NCBI GenBank assembly: GCA_016791285.1
Contig: JAEUMX010000177.1
Coordinates: forward strand, 1 to 13,275
DNA: 13,275 nucleotides
Direction: 5' to 3'
From: Burkholderiales bacterium
GTDB taxonomy: Bacteria; Pseudomonadota; Gammaproteobacteria; Burkholderiales; JAEUMW01
Position 1 is the first letter of the stretch, and every line of letters begins with the position of its first letter. The notes beneath the pieces were generated by a model. That model searched no databases. It was not told the origin of the DNA and worked only from the letters and a program-made list of their open reading frames with translations. The position numbers and the translations under genes are program-made. Shown here piece after piece: positions 1 through 5,614 of this stretch.

Positions 1-166
1 CGTGGCGGCCGGGGCGAAGGTCATCATGCCGGTGAACGACATGTTCTGGGGCGATCGCTACGGCCAGATCGAAGACCCGTTCGGTCATTCCTGGGCCGTC
101 GCCACGCATGTGCGCGACGTGAGTCCGGAGGAACTGCAGGACGCGGCACGGAAGATGTTCAGCTGA
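1..166 (+). CDS. VOC/PhnB-like glyoxalase-fold protein, C-terminal 54 residues only
   Basis: This is the 3' end of a gene that starts before the window; the reading frame begins at base 2 and ends with TGA at 164-166. The visible residues carry the C-terminal signature of the PhnB-like branch of the vicinal oxygen chelate superfamily: DMFWGDRYGQIEDPFGHSW, then ATH and a charged tail. The conserved Glu in QIEDPFGH is usually a metal ligand in VOC folds. Whole proteins are typically about 140-160 residues, so roughly two thirds is missing. It lies 14 bases before two DGPF genes and an ECF42 sigma factor, where PhnB-like genes are frequent companions. The substrate is unknown; family annotations as a demethylubiquinone methyltransferase are homology artefacts and should not be carried over. 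Confidence 0.85.
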   Translation, partial: VAAGAKVIMPVNDMFWGDRYGQIEDPFGHSWAVATHVRDVSPEELQDAARKMFS

Positions 167-180
167 CCCGGGAGCTCGCG

Positions 181-534
181 ATGCAGTACATGCTGTTGAT
201 CATGGAGCCGGTCGGCCAGCGGGAGAGCCGGTCGGAGGCCGAGGGCCGCCGGCTGTACGCGGACATGCGGCGCTTCGCCGACGACCTGGCGGCGCGCGGC
301 CTGCTCACCGTCGCCGAGTCGCTGCAATCGGATGCCACGGGGGTGCGCGTCCAGGTGCGCGGCGGCAAGGCGAGCCTCGTCGATGGCCCCTTCTCCGAAG
401 CCAAGGAGATGGTGGGCGGCTTCTTCCTGCTCGATTGCGCGAGCCGGGAGCAGGCGGTCGAGATCGCGAGCCAGTGCCCCGCGGCCGGATGGGCCACCGT
501 GGAAGTGCGCGCCCTCGGTCCCTGTCACGAATAG
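181..534 (+). CDS. YciI-like DGPF-domain protein (first copy)
   Basis: A 117-residue protein of the YCII-related/DGPF family, a small ferredoxin-like alpha/beta fold. It starts MQYMLLIMEP, matching the usual first beta strand, and has the signature VDGPFSEAKE at about residues 63-72, followed by GGFFLLD. The length is normal. A GGAG at 171-174, six bases before the ATG, fixes the start. The biochemical activity of DGPF proteins is not established, although distant YciI relatives have an active-site His/Asp pair. The family is best known for being encoded beside ECF42 sigma factors, as here, and such genes are the usual regulon targets of those factors. The second copy downstream is a clear paralogue. 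It is probably cotranscribed with the VOC gene upstream. Confidence 0.9.
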   Translation: MQYMLLIMEPVGQRESRSEAEGRRLYADMRRFADDLAARGLLTVAESLQSDATGVRVQVRGGKASLVDGPFSEAKEMVGGFFLLDCASREQAVEIASQCPAAGWATVEVRALGPCHE

Positions 535-584
535 CACGTTCCACCAACCAGGAGACTTTTACCTCAACAAGTGGAGATCCGACC

Positions 585-1001
585 ATGCGGTTCATGATCA
601 TCGTGAAGGCCACCCCCGACTCGGAAGCCGGCGTCATGCCGGAGGAGAAGCTGATCGCGCAGATGGCGACCTACCACGGGGAGCTCGCGCAAGCGGGAGT
701 TCTGCTCGACGCTTCGGGCCTGCAGCCGAGCGCCAAGGGCTGGCGCATTCGCTACGACGGCGGCAGGCGCGCGGTGATCGACGGACCGTTCGCGGAGTCC
801 AAGGAGCTCATCGCCGGGTACACGCTGATTCAGGTGAAGTCGCGCGAGGAGGCGATGGAATGGACGCGGCGCTTCCCGAACCCGGCCGGCGAGGGCAGGC
901 ATGCCGAGATCGAAGTGCGCCGGTTGTTCGAGCTGGAGGACTTCGCTCCGAGCGACGCGATCGAGCGCTTTCGCGAGCTGGAAGCGAGAGGTGAGAAGTA
1001 A
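585..1001 (+). CDS. YciI-like DGPF-domain protein (second copy)
   Basis: A 138-residue DGPF-family protein. The start at 585 (MRFMIIVKAT) is preferred because it matches the family N-terminus and follows a GTGGAG at 571-576; the frame stays open upstream, but the extra residues do not look like the family. The signature IDGPFAESKE lies at about residues 66-75, followed by GYTLIQVKSREEA. The C-terminus is longer than in the first copy, with an acidic helix (FELEDF...AIERFRELEA) common in proteobacterial members linked to ECF42. It ends six bases before the GTG of the sigma factor gene, so the two are probably cotranscribed and perhaps translationally coupled. The molecular function is unknown. 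Confidence 0.9.
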   Translation: MRFMIIVKATPDSEAGVMPEEKLIAQMATYHGELAQAGVLLDASGLQPSAKGWRIRYDGGRRAVIDGPFAESKELIAGYTLIQVKSREEAMEWTRRFPNPAGEGRHAEIEVRRLFELEDFAPSDAIERFRELEARGEK

Positions 1002-1007
1002 TCGCTG

Positions 1008-2303
1008 GTGACGACGCGCAACGCCCATCACGCGATCGAAGCTGTCTGGCGGATCGAGTCGGCGAAGATCATCGGCGGGCTTGCGCGCATCGTGCGCGAC
1101 GTCGGTCTCGCCGAGGAGCTCGCGCAGGACGCGCTCGTCTCCGCCCTCGAGCAATGGCCGGGCAGCGGCATCCCGGACAATCCGGCCGCCTGGCTCATGG
1201 CCGCGGCCAAGCATCGGGCGATCGATCTGTTCCGGCGCAACGCGCTGCACGCGCGCAAGCAGGACGAGCTCACGCGCGAGATCGAGGCGCAGTTGCAGGA
1301 CGCGGCTCCCGCCGAACCGGGCGCCGCGCTCGACGACCCGGTGGGAGACGATGTGCTGCGCCTCGTGTTCATCGCGTGCCATCCCGTGCTGTCCACCGAG
1401 GCTCGCGTGGCCCTCACGCTGCGCCTGTTGGGCGGCCTCACGACCGCGGAGATCGCGCGGGCTTTTCTCGTCCCCGAGCCGACCGTCGCCCAGCGGATCG
1501 TGCGGGCGAAGCGGACGCTGGCTGAAGCGCGTGTTCCATTCGAGGTGCCCCGCGGGGACGCGCTCGCGTCCCGTCTGGCGTCGGTGCTGGAGGTGGTCTA
1601 TCTCATCTTCAACGAGGGTTACTCGGCCACCGCCGGCGAGCGTTGGACGCGCCCGGAACTGTGTGACGAGGCGCTGCGTCTTGCCCGCATCCTGGCGGAG
1701 CTCGCGCCCCAGGAACCGGAGGTTCACGGTCTGGTGGCGCTCCTCGAGATCCAGGCGTCGCGCCTTGCCGCGCGGATCGGCCCGGCAGGCGCGCCGATCC
1801 TGCTGCTCGACCAGAATCGCGCGCGGTGGGATCAGCTGCTCATCCGCCGCGGTCTGGCTGCGCTTGCGCGGGCCGAGGCGTTGAGCACGGCGCGCGACGG
1901 GCTCGGTCCGTACGCGCTGCAAGGCGCCATCGCCGCCTGTCACGCTTGCGCCCACACGGCGGAGGAAACCGACTGGCCGCGCATCGCGGCACTCTACGAC
2001 GCGCTCGCGCAGCGCATGCCGTCGCCGGTGGTGGAGCTCAACCGGGCGGTCGCGCTCGCCATGGCGTTTGGTCCTGCGGCGGGGCTGGAGGTCGTCGATG
2101 CCTTGACAGCGGAATCTTCGCTCCAGAGTTATCACCTTCTGCCGAGTGTGCGCGGCGACCTTCTCGCGAAGCTCGGCCGCGTCGTCGAGGCCGCTGCGGA
2201 GTTCAAGCGCGCCGCATCGCTCACGCGCAACGCACGCGAGCGCGAGCTGCTGCTCGAGCGCGCACGCGGGTGTGTCAGGCTGCCCGGCGAAAGGTCAGGT
2301 TGA
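1008..2303 (+). CDS. ECF42-group RNA polymerase sigma factor with C-terminal TPR-like extension
   Basis: A 431-residue sigma-70-family protein, much longer than a standard ECF factor (about 190 residues). Sigma region 2 covers roughly residues 10-75 (GLAEELAQDALVSALEQW, then NPAAWLMAAAKHRAIDLFRR). Region 4 covers about 110-170 (ACHPVLSTEARVALTLRLLGG, then TTAEIARAFLVPEPTVAQRI). A long helical extension follows, with the LIFNEGY motif near residue 200 and TPR-like helices to the end. This layout and the neighbouring DGPF genes define group ECF42. These factors generally lack an anti-sigma gene, and the C-terminal extension is reported to be needed for activity; none is encoded here. GTG at 1008 is taken as the start, with GAGAAG upstream. 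The last 29 bases overlap the end of the convergent alkB remnant, so the two transcripts would be antisense there. Confidence 0.93.
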   Translation: MTTRNAHHAIEAVWRIESAKIIGGLARIVRDVGLAEELAQDALVSALEQWPGSGIPDNPAAWLMAAAKHRAIDLFRRNALHARKQDELTREIEAQLQDAAPAEPGAALDDPVGDDVLRLVFIACHPVLSTEARVALTLRLLGGLTTAEIARAFLVPEPTVAQRIVRAKRTLAEARVPFEVPRGDALASRLASVLEVVYLIFNEGYSATAGERWTRPELCDEALRLARILAELAPQEPEVHGLVALLEIQASRLAARIGPAGAPILLLDQNRARWDQLLIRRGLAALARAEALSTARDGLGPYALQGAIAACHACAHTAEETDWPRIAALYDALAQRMPSPVVELNRAVALAMAFGPAAGLEVVDALTAESSLQSYHLLPSVRGDLLAKLGRVVEAAAEFKRAASLTRNARERELLLERARGCVRLPGERSG

Positions 2304-2718
2304 TCCGACATCCGCCCACGAGCGGGTGGTATCCCGCCGGCAGCGGCAGGACGCCGTGATAGCGAAGTCGCGCCGGCCCGCCCCAAACGACAACGTCACC
2401 GTGCGCGAGCGGCACGCGTGCGGCCCGGTCCGAGCGCTTCGAGCCACCGAACAGGAAGATCGCAGGAATGCCGAGCGACACGGAGACGATGGGCGCGCCC
2501 ATCGCGACCGACATGCGAAAGCCACCCGGCGTGACCATGTGGCGAAACGGGGCCAGCCCGATCACGTCCTGCAGCGCGACGAGCAGCACTGGCGCATCCG
2601 CCGTTGCGAAGCCGCGCAACACCGCCGCCCCGGGACCCAACGATTCTTGCCTTGGCTCGATCTCGCTCGGCAGGTCGAAGAGGTCGAGGTTTGCTGGCGC
2701 GCTCTCACGCGGCTTCAT
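2275..2718 (-). pseudogene. alkB: AlkB-like DNA dioxygenase with an in-frame deletion of the iron-binding core
   Basis: The 147-residue reading frame matches AlkB at both ends but lacks the middle. Residues 11-73 resemble the E. coli N-terminus (LDLF, then PFRHMVTPGGFRMSVAM). The next residues, GAPIVSVSLGIPAIFLFGG, correspond to a stretch about 80 residues further on in E. coli AlkB (216 residues). The C-terminus is normal: HGDVVVWGG, RYHG with the distal iron-ligand His, and CRINLTFRRA with the 2-oxoglutarate-binding arginines. The missing part would hold the nucleotide-recognition lid and the HxD iron ligands, so demethylation of 1-methyladenine or 3-methylcytosine should be lost. The frame is intact across the junction, so a short protein could still be made. 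The ATG at 2718 overlaps the end of the upstream oxygenase. Assembly error is the main alternative. Confidence 0.85.
2487..2504. repeat. 18-bp perfect palindrome at the alkB deletion junction
   Basis: CGATGGGCGCGCCCATCG reads identically on both strands. In the minus-strand alkB frame it spans the codons of VAM-GAP-I, exactly where the N-terminal and C-terminal halves of AlkB are joined. One arm falls in sequence expected before the deletion (VAM) and the other in sequence expected after it (API), so the palindrome appears to have been created by the join or to mark its ends. It is not followed by a T run and does not look like a terminator. Confidence 0.75.
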
Positions 2719-2990
2719 GGAAAATGAACCCGAGCGTGCAGCGCACGCGACTGACATTCGCCCCGTCCGAAGCCGTGCCGCTCCATCACGATCCGGCTGC
2801 GGAAAATATCCTCGTTCGAATAGAGCGCGGCCAGCGCCGCGCACTCTGCCGGGACGAGCAAGTGCTCGATCGGCGCGCAGCCGCGGGCGTCGAGCTCGTG
2901 CGAAGCGTGCGGCCAGTGGCGGGATGACACACGCTCCGCAACATCGCTGGTAGAAGAGGCGATGACCGCGTTTCGGTCTCGCGCATTCAT
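2705..2990 (-). pseudogene. 2OG-Fe(II) oxygenase with internal deletion and frameshift
   Basis: From ATG at 2990 the frame gives a recognisable N-terminus of a 2-oxoglutarate/Fe(II) oxygenase of the kind often encoded between ada and alkB: LDARGCAPIEHLLVPAECAA, LYSNEDIFRSRIVMERHG, FGRGE. After about residue 78 the match stops. A different frame (stop at 2705-2707) encodes a recognisable family C-terminus, VSRVRCTLGFIFHEAA. Full-length relatives are roughly 220-250 residues, so about 120-150 residues are missing, including the HxD and distal His iron ligands. The junction is near 2755/2756. Reading on in the first frame gives a 91-residue product ending at 2715, whose TGA overlaps the alkB ATG as ATGA. 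The start overlaps the ada stop in the same way. The original substrate is unknown. Confidence 0.78.
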
Positions 2991-4066
2991 GCTTGCGCCT
3001 CGCGGTCGATCAGCGCGCGCTTGCGCTCGACGCCCCAGCGATACCCGGACAGTCCGCCATCGGTGCGCACGACGCGATGGCAGGGGATCGCGACCGCCAG
3101 CATGTTGGCGGCGCACGCCTGGGCCACCGCACGCACCGACTTCGGCGCGCCGACACGCCGGGCGATCTCCGCGTAGCTCACCGTCGCGCCGGCCGGGATG
3201 GCGCGCAGCGTTTGCCACACGCGCTGCTGAAACGCGGTGCCGCGCACGTCGAGCGGCAGATCGAGGCCCAGCCGCGGCACTTCCACGAACCCGACAACTT
3301 TCGCGACGAGCGCTTCGAACGCGGCGTCGCCGCCGATGAGTTTCGCGCGCGGGAACCGGTCCTGCAGGTCGCGCGCAAGCGCATCCGGATCGTCGCCCAG
3401 GAGAATGGCGCAGACGCCACGGTCGGTCGCGGCGACGAGGATCGATCCCAGCGAGCATTCGCCGATCGCGAAGCGCATCGCCGTGTTTGCGCCGCCGGCT
3501 CGATAACTCGTCGGCGTCATGCCCAGCACCTGGTTGGATTGCTCGTAGAAGCGGCCGCTGGAGCTGTAACCGGCATCGTAGAGCGCATCGGTCACCGTGG
3601 AGTTGCGGGCAAGCTCCGTTCGCACTCGATCAGCGCGGCGCGCCGCCGCGTACGCCCTGGGCGTGAGACCCGTCACCGACTTGAAGACGCGATGCAGGTG
3701 GTACGGACTCATTCCGGCGTGCTGCGCCAGCGCTGCGAGGCTCGGCACCTGGTCGGCGTTCTCGATCAGCCGGCAGAGCGCCGCGACCTTCGCCGACTGC
3801 TGCCCGGCGAGCGAGAGCTGATCGGGTCGGCAACGCTTGCAGGGCCGGAAGCCGGCGCGCTCGGCGTCCGCGGCGCTGAGGTGGAAGGCGACGTTCTCCG
3901 GCCGGGGGATGCGCGCGCCGCAGGAAGGGCGGCAATATACCCCGGTCGTCTTCACCGAGTAGAAGAACGCGCCGTCCGCCTTCGGATCGCGCCCCAGGAC
4001 GGCGGCCCAGCGCGGGTCGCTCACGGTCGCTGCGGCCCGCATTTCCGTCTTCGTCGACATGTTCAT
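2987..4066 (-). CDS. ada: Ada: methylphosphotriester/O6-alkylguanine-DNA alkyltransferase and transcriptional activator
   Basis: The 359-residue length is close to E. coli Ada (354), with all three parts present. The N-terminal zinc domain has Cys45 and Cys49 (VYCRPSCG) and Cys76 and Cys79 (PCKRC); Cys45 corresponds to the methylphosphotriester acceptor. An AraC-type helix-turn-helix covers about residues 90-185 (SLAALAQHAGMSPYHLHRVF). The C-terminal alkylguanine transferase domain has the active-site motif IPCHRVV with Cys near 329. Ada repairs alkylated DNA by self-methylation, and methylated Ada activates its own operon. ATG 4066 is preferred over the in-frame ATG 4060 because GAAGG lies seven bases upstream of it. 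The TGA overlaps the next gene's ATG by four bases, giving the order ada, oxygenase, alkB. It appears fully functional, unlike the two genes after it. Confidence 0.96.
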   Translation of the reverse strand: MNMSTKTEMRAAATVSDPRWAAVLGRDPKADGAFFYSVKTTGVYCRPSCGARIPRPENVAFHLSAADAERAGFRPCKRCRPDQLSLAGQQSAKVAALCRLIENADQVPSLAALAQHAGMSPYHLHRVFKSVTGLTPRAYAAARRADRVRTELARNSTVTDALYDAGYSSSGRFYEQSNQVLGMTPTSYRAGGANTAMRFAIGECSLGSILVAATDRGVCAILLGDDPDALARDLQDRFPRAKLIGGDAAFEALVAKVVGFVEVPRLGLDLPLDVRGTAFQQRVWQTLRAIPAGATVSYAEIARRVGAPKSVRAVAQACAANMLAVAIPCHRVVRTDGGLSGYRWGVERKRALIDREAQA

Positions 4067-4074
4067 TTCCGTAC

Positions 4075-4105
4075 CTTCGAGAATAGTGATGATCGGTGCT
4101 CGAAG
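4075..4105. promoter_or_regulatory. Inverted repeat upstream of ada, possible operator
   Basis: CTTCGAG at 4075-4081 and CTCGAAG at 4099-4105 are exact 7-base inverted arms separated by 17 bases, ending about nine bases before the ada start. The spacing would fit a dimeric regulator, or the arms could form a weak leader hairpin. I do not see a clear E. coli-type Ada box here. Function is inferred from position only. Confidence 0.3.
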
Positions 4106-4181
4106 TCTAGGTTTCGATGGGGGCCCGCGCACTCCGGGTCTTGCGCTCGAATTCCCGTGTGAGCAACTTCCTGCTATGTAG

Positions 4182-4210
4182 TCGAACCGATGGGAGCCCT
4201 GCTGTAGAAT
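4182..4210 (+). promoter_or_regulatory. Possible sigma-70 promoter for the acetate-module genes
   Basis: TAGAAT at 4205-4210 matches five of six bases of the -10 consensus and lies 17 bases after TCGAAC (4182-4187), which matches three of six of the -35 consensus. It points to the permease gene at 4322 and would leave a leader of about 105 bases. The leader contains the 10-base palindrome CGACCGGTCG at 4215-4224. Everything else between 4067 and 4321 looks like ordinary intergenic sequence between divergent genes. Confidence 0.35.
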
Positions 4211-4321
4211 CCACTCGACCGGTCGGGGAGCGGCCGGTTGTGGAGCGATTGTCTGATGCGCCGCATCTGCCGATGTCGCACGGTCCGGCAATTTTTCTTT
4301 TGATGAACAGGGAGAAGCAGC

Positions 4322-4960
4322 GTGACAACACAGAAACTCGGTAATCCGGCGGTCGTCGGCTTGGCGGGCTTTGGCCTGACGACGATGATCCTGCAGTTTC
4401 ACAACGTGGGTTGGATGGGGCTCGGTCCCGTCATCTGGCTCGGACTGATCTTCGGCGGGCTTGCTCAAATGATCGCCGGCCTCCAGGAGATGCGCACGGG
4501 CAACAACTTCGGCTATTGTGCTTTCACGGCCTACGGTTGTTTCTGGATATCCCTCGCGTTGTTGCTGATCGGCAATCACTACGACCTCTACACCTCGAGC
4601 AAAACGGACGTCGGCTGGTTTCTCGTGGCGTGGACGGCGTTCACGGCGATTCTGTGGATCGGGTCCCTGCGGATCAACCTGGCGCTGGGGCTCACGTTCA
4701 CTTTTCTCCTGTTGGGTTTCATCATGCTCGATCTGGCCCACTTCGGTTACCCGAACCTCACGATCCTCGCAGGCTACGAGCTCATGGTTACGGCGCTGAT
4801 GGCGTGGTACATCATGGCGCACCTGATTTTCGCCGACGTGTTCGGCCGTGATGTGCTGCCGGTTGGCAAGCCACTGCTCACCGGTCGGACCGCGCCTGCC
4901 ATCGCCAATCAACCCGCTCTGGCGACCGTCGTGGCTGCCAGCACCCCCGGCAGCCACTAG
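4322..4960 (+). CDS. satP: Acetate/succinate uptake transporter, SatP/YaaH (GPR1/FUN34) family
   Basis: A 212-residue inner-membrane protein. The family signature NPAVVGLAGFGLTTMIL is at about residues 8-24, followed by LHN-like FHNVGW and AQMIAGLQEMRTGNNFGYCA, and FGRDVLPVG near residue 178 also matches SatP. Six hydrophobic segments are evident, as expected for a family that forms hexameric acetate channels or proton-coupled permeases. It is slightly longer than E. coli SatP (188 residues) because of an Ala/Pro-rich tail. The start is GTG at 4322, supported by AGGGAG at 4309-4314. The stop codon TAG overlaps a strong AGGAGG site for the next gene, so it is probably cotranscribed with the Cache protein. 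Acetate is the likely main substrate; other short acids are possible. Confidence 0.92.
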   Translation: MTTQKLGNPAVVGLAGFGLTTMILQFHNVGWMGLGPVIWLGLIFGGLAQMIAGLQEMRTGNNFGYCAFTAYGCFWISLALLLIGNHYDLYTSSKTDVGWFLVAWTAFTAILWIGSLRINLALGLTFTFLLLGFIMLDLAHFGYPNLTILAGYELMVTALMAWYIMAHLIFADVFGRDVLPVGKPLLTGRTAPAIANQPALATVVAASTPGSH

Positions 4961-4971
4961 GAGGCAGATTC

Positions 4972-5529
4972 ATGAACAAGTCGAAAAGGAATGTGATCTC
5001 GATTGCGGTGCTGATTGCCGCTTGGGCCGCTGGCGCGGGCATCGCGGCCGGTCCGGAGTCCGCGACGCCGGAGGAGGCCATGACGAAGGTGCGCGAAGCG
5101 GTGAAGTTTCTGCACGACAAGGGCGCGTCCGGGTACGCCGAGTTCAACAACAGCGAAGGCAAGTGGGTGTGGAAGGACAGCTACGTCTTTGTCTACGATT
5201 GCCGATTGGACAAGATGGTTGCGCACCCGCTCCGCCCCGATCTGGTCGGAAAATCGATCCTGCAGATCCAGGACAACAACGGCAGGTTCATCTTCAAGGA
5301 ACTGTGCAAGGCGGGTGAGCAACCGCACGGGGGATGGGTCGAGTACGTGTGGCCCAAGCCCGGTGCGGGCAATCTGTCGCGGAAGGTGTCGTACGCCCAC
5401 TTGGCGGACATCTCGTTCGCTTCCGGCATCCAGGTGAGCGCCGGCGTGTACGACGACAAGGTGACCCTGCCGGAGCTCAACCAGGCGCTGGAGCGAGTAG
5501 CGGATCCCTCCAAGTATCCGGTGCTCTGA
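4972..5529 (+). CDS. Secreted single-Cache-domain protein
   Basis: A 185-residue protein with an N-terminal hydrophobic segment at about residues 9-26 (a cleaved signal peptide ending near AAG, or an uncleaved anchor) and then one Cache domain. Characteristic Cache features are DSYVFVYDCRLDKMVAHPL, followed by LVGKSILQIQDNNGR, FIFKELCKAG and GGWVEYVWPKPG. Cache domains bind small ligands, often organic acids, in the periplasm. Here no kinase, cyclase or chemoreceptor domain is attached, so it would act as a free or tethered periplasmic binding protein. AGGAGG at 4959-4964 sits seven bases before the ATG and overlaps the permease stop. Its position between an acetate permease and an acyl-CoA synthetase suggests, but does not prove, that it senses or delivers acetate or a related acid. 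Confidence 0.85.
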   Translation: MNKSKRNVISIAVLIAAWAAGAGIAAGPESATPEEAMTKVREAVKFLHDKGASGYAEFNNSEGKWVWKDSYVFVYDCRLDKMVAHPLRPDLVGKSILQIQDNNGRFIFKELCKAGEQPHGGWVEYVWPKPGAGNLSRKVSYAHLADISFASGIQVSAGVYDDKVTLPELNQALERVADPSKYPVL

Positions 5530-5614
5530 AGCGCCACCGTGAAGAGTATGCCAGGACGGCAGAGGTGAGCATGTTCGTCAACGCTCGTGCAGTGCCACGC
5601 GGGGTGCCAGTCTC

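Noticed and set aside
564..2135. A 523-residue minus-strand open frame opposite the DGPF and ECF42 genes
   Set aside because: It spans two unrelated real genes, has shadow-type composition (RR, RD, HR runs), and matches no family.
2275..2990. Intron or intein disruption of alkB and the oxygenase
   Set aside because: Both would add sequence inside the gene; these genes have lost sequence, and no intron or intein motifs are present.
4117..4344. A 75-residue plus-strand frame in the ada/permease intergenic region
   Set aside because: No recognisable family, no ribosome-binding site, and it covers the likely promoter and leader of the permease gene.
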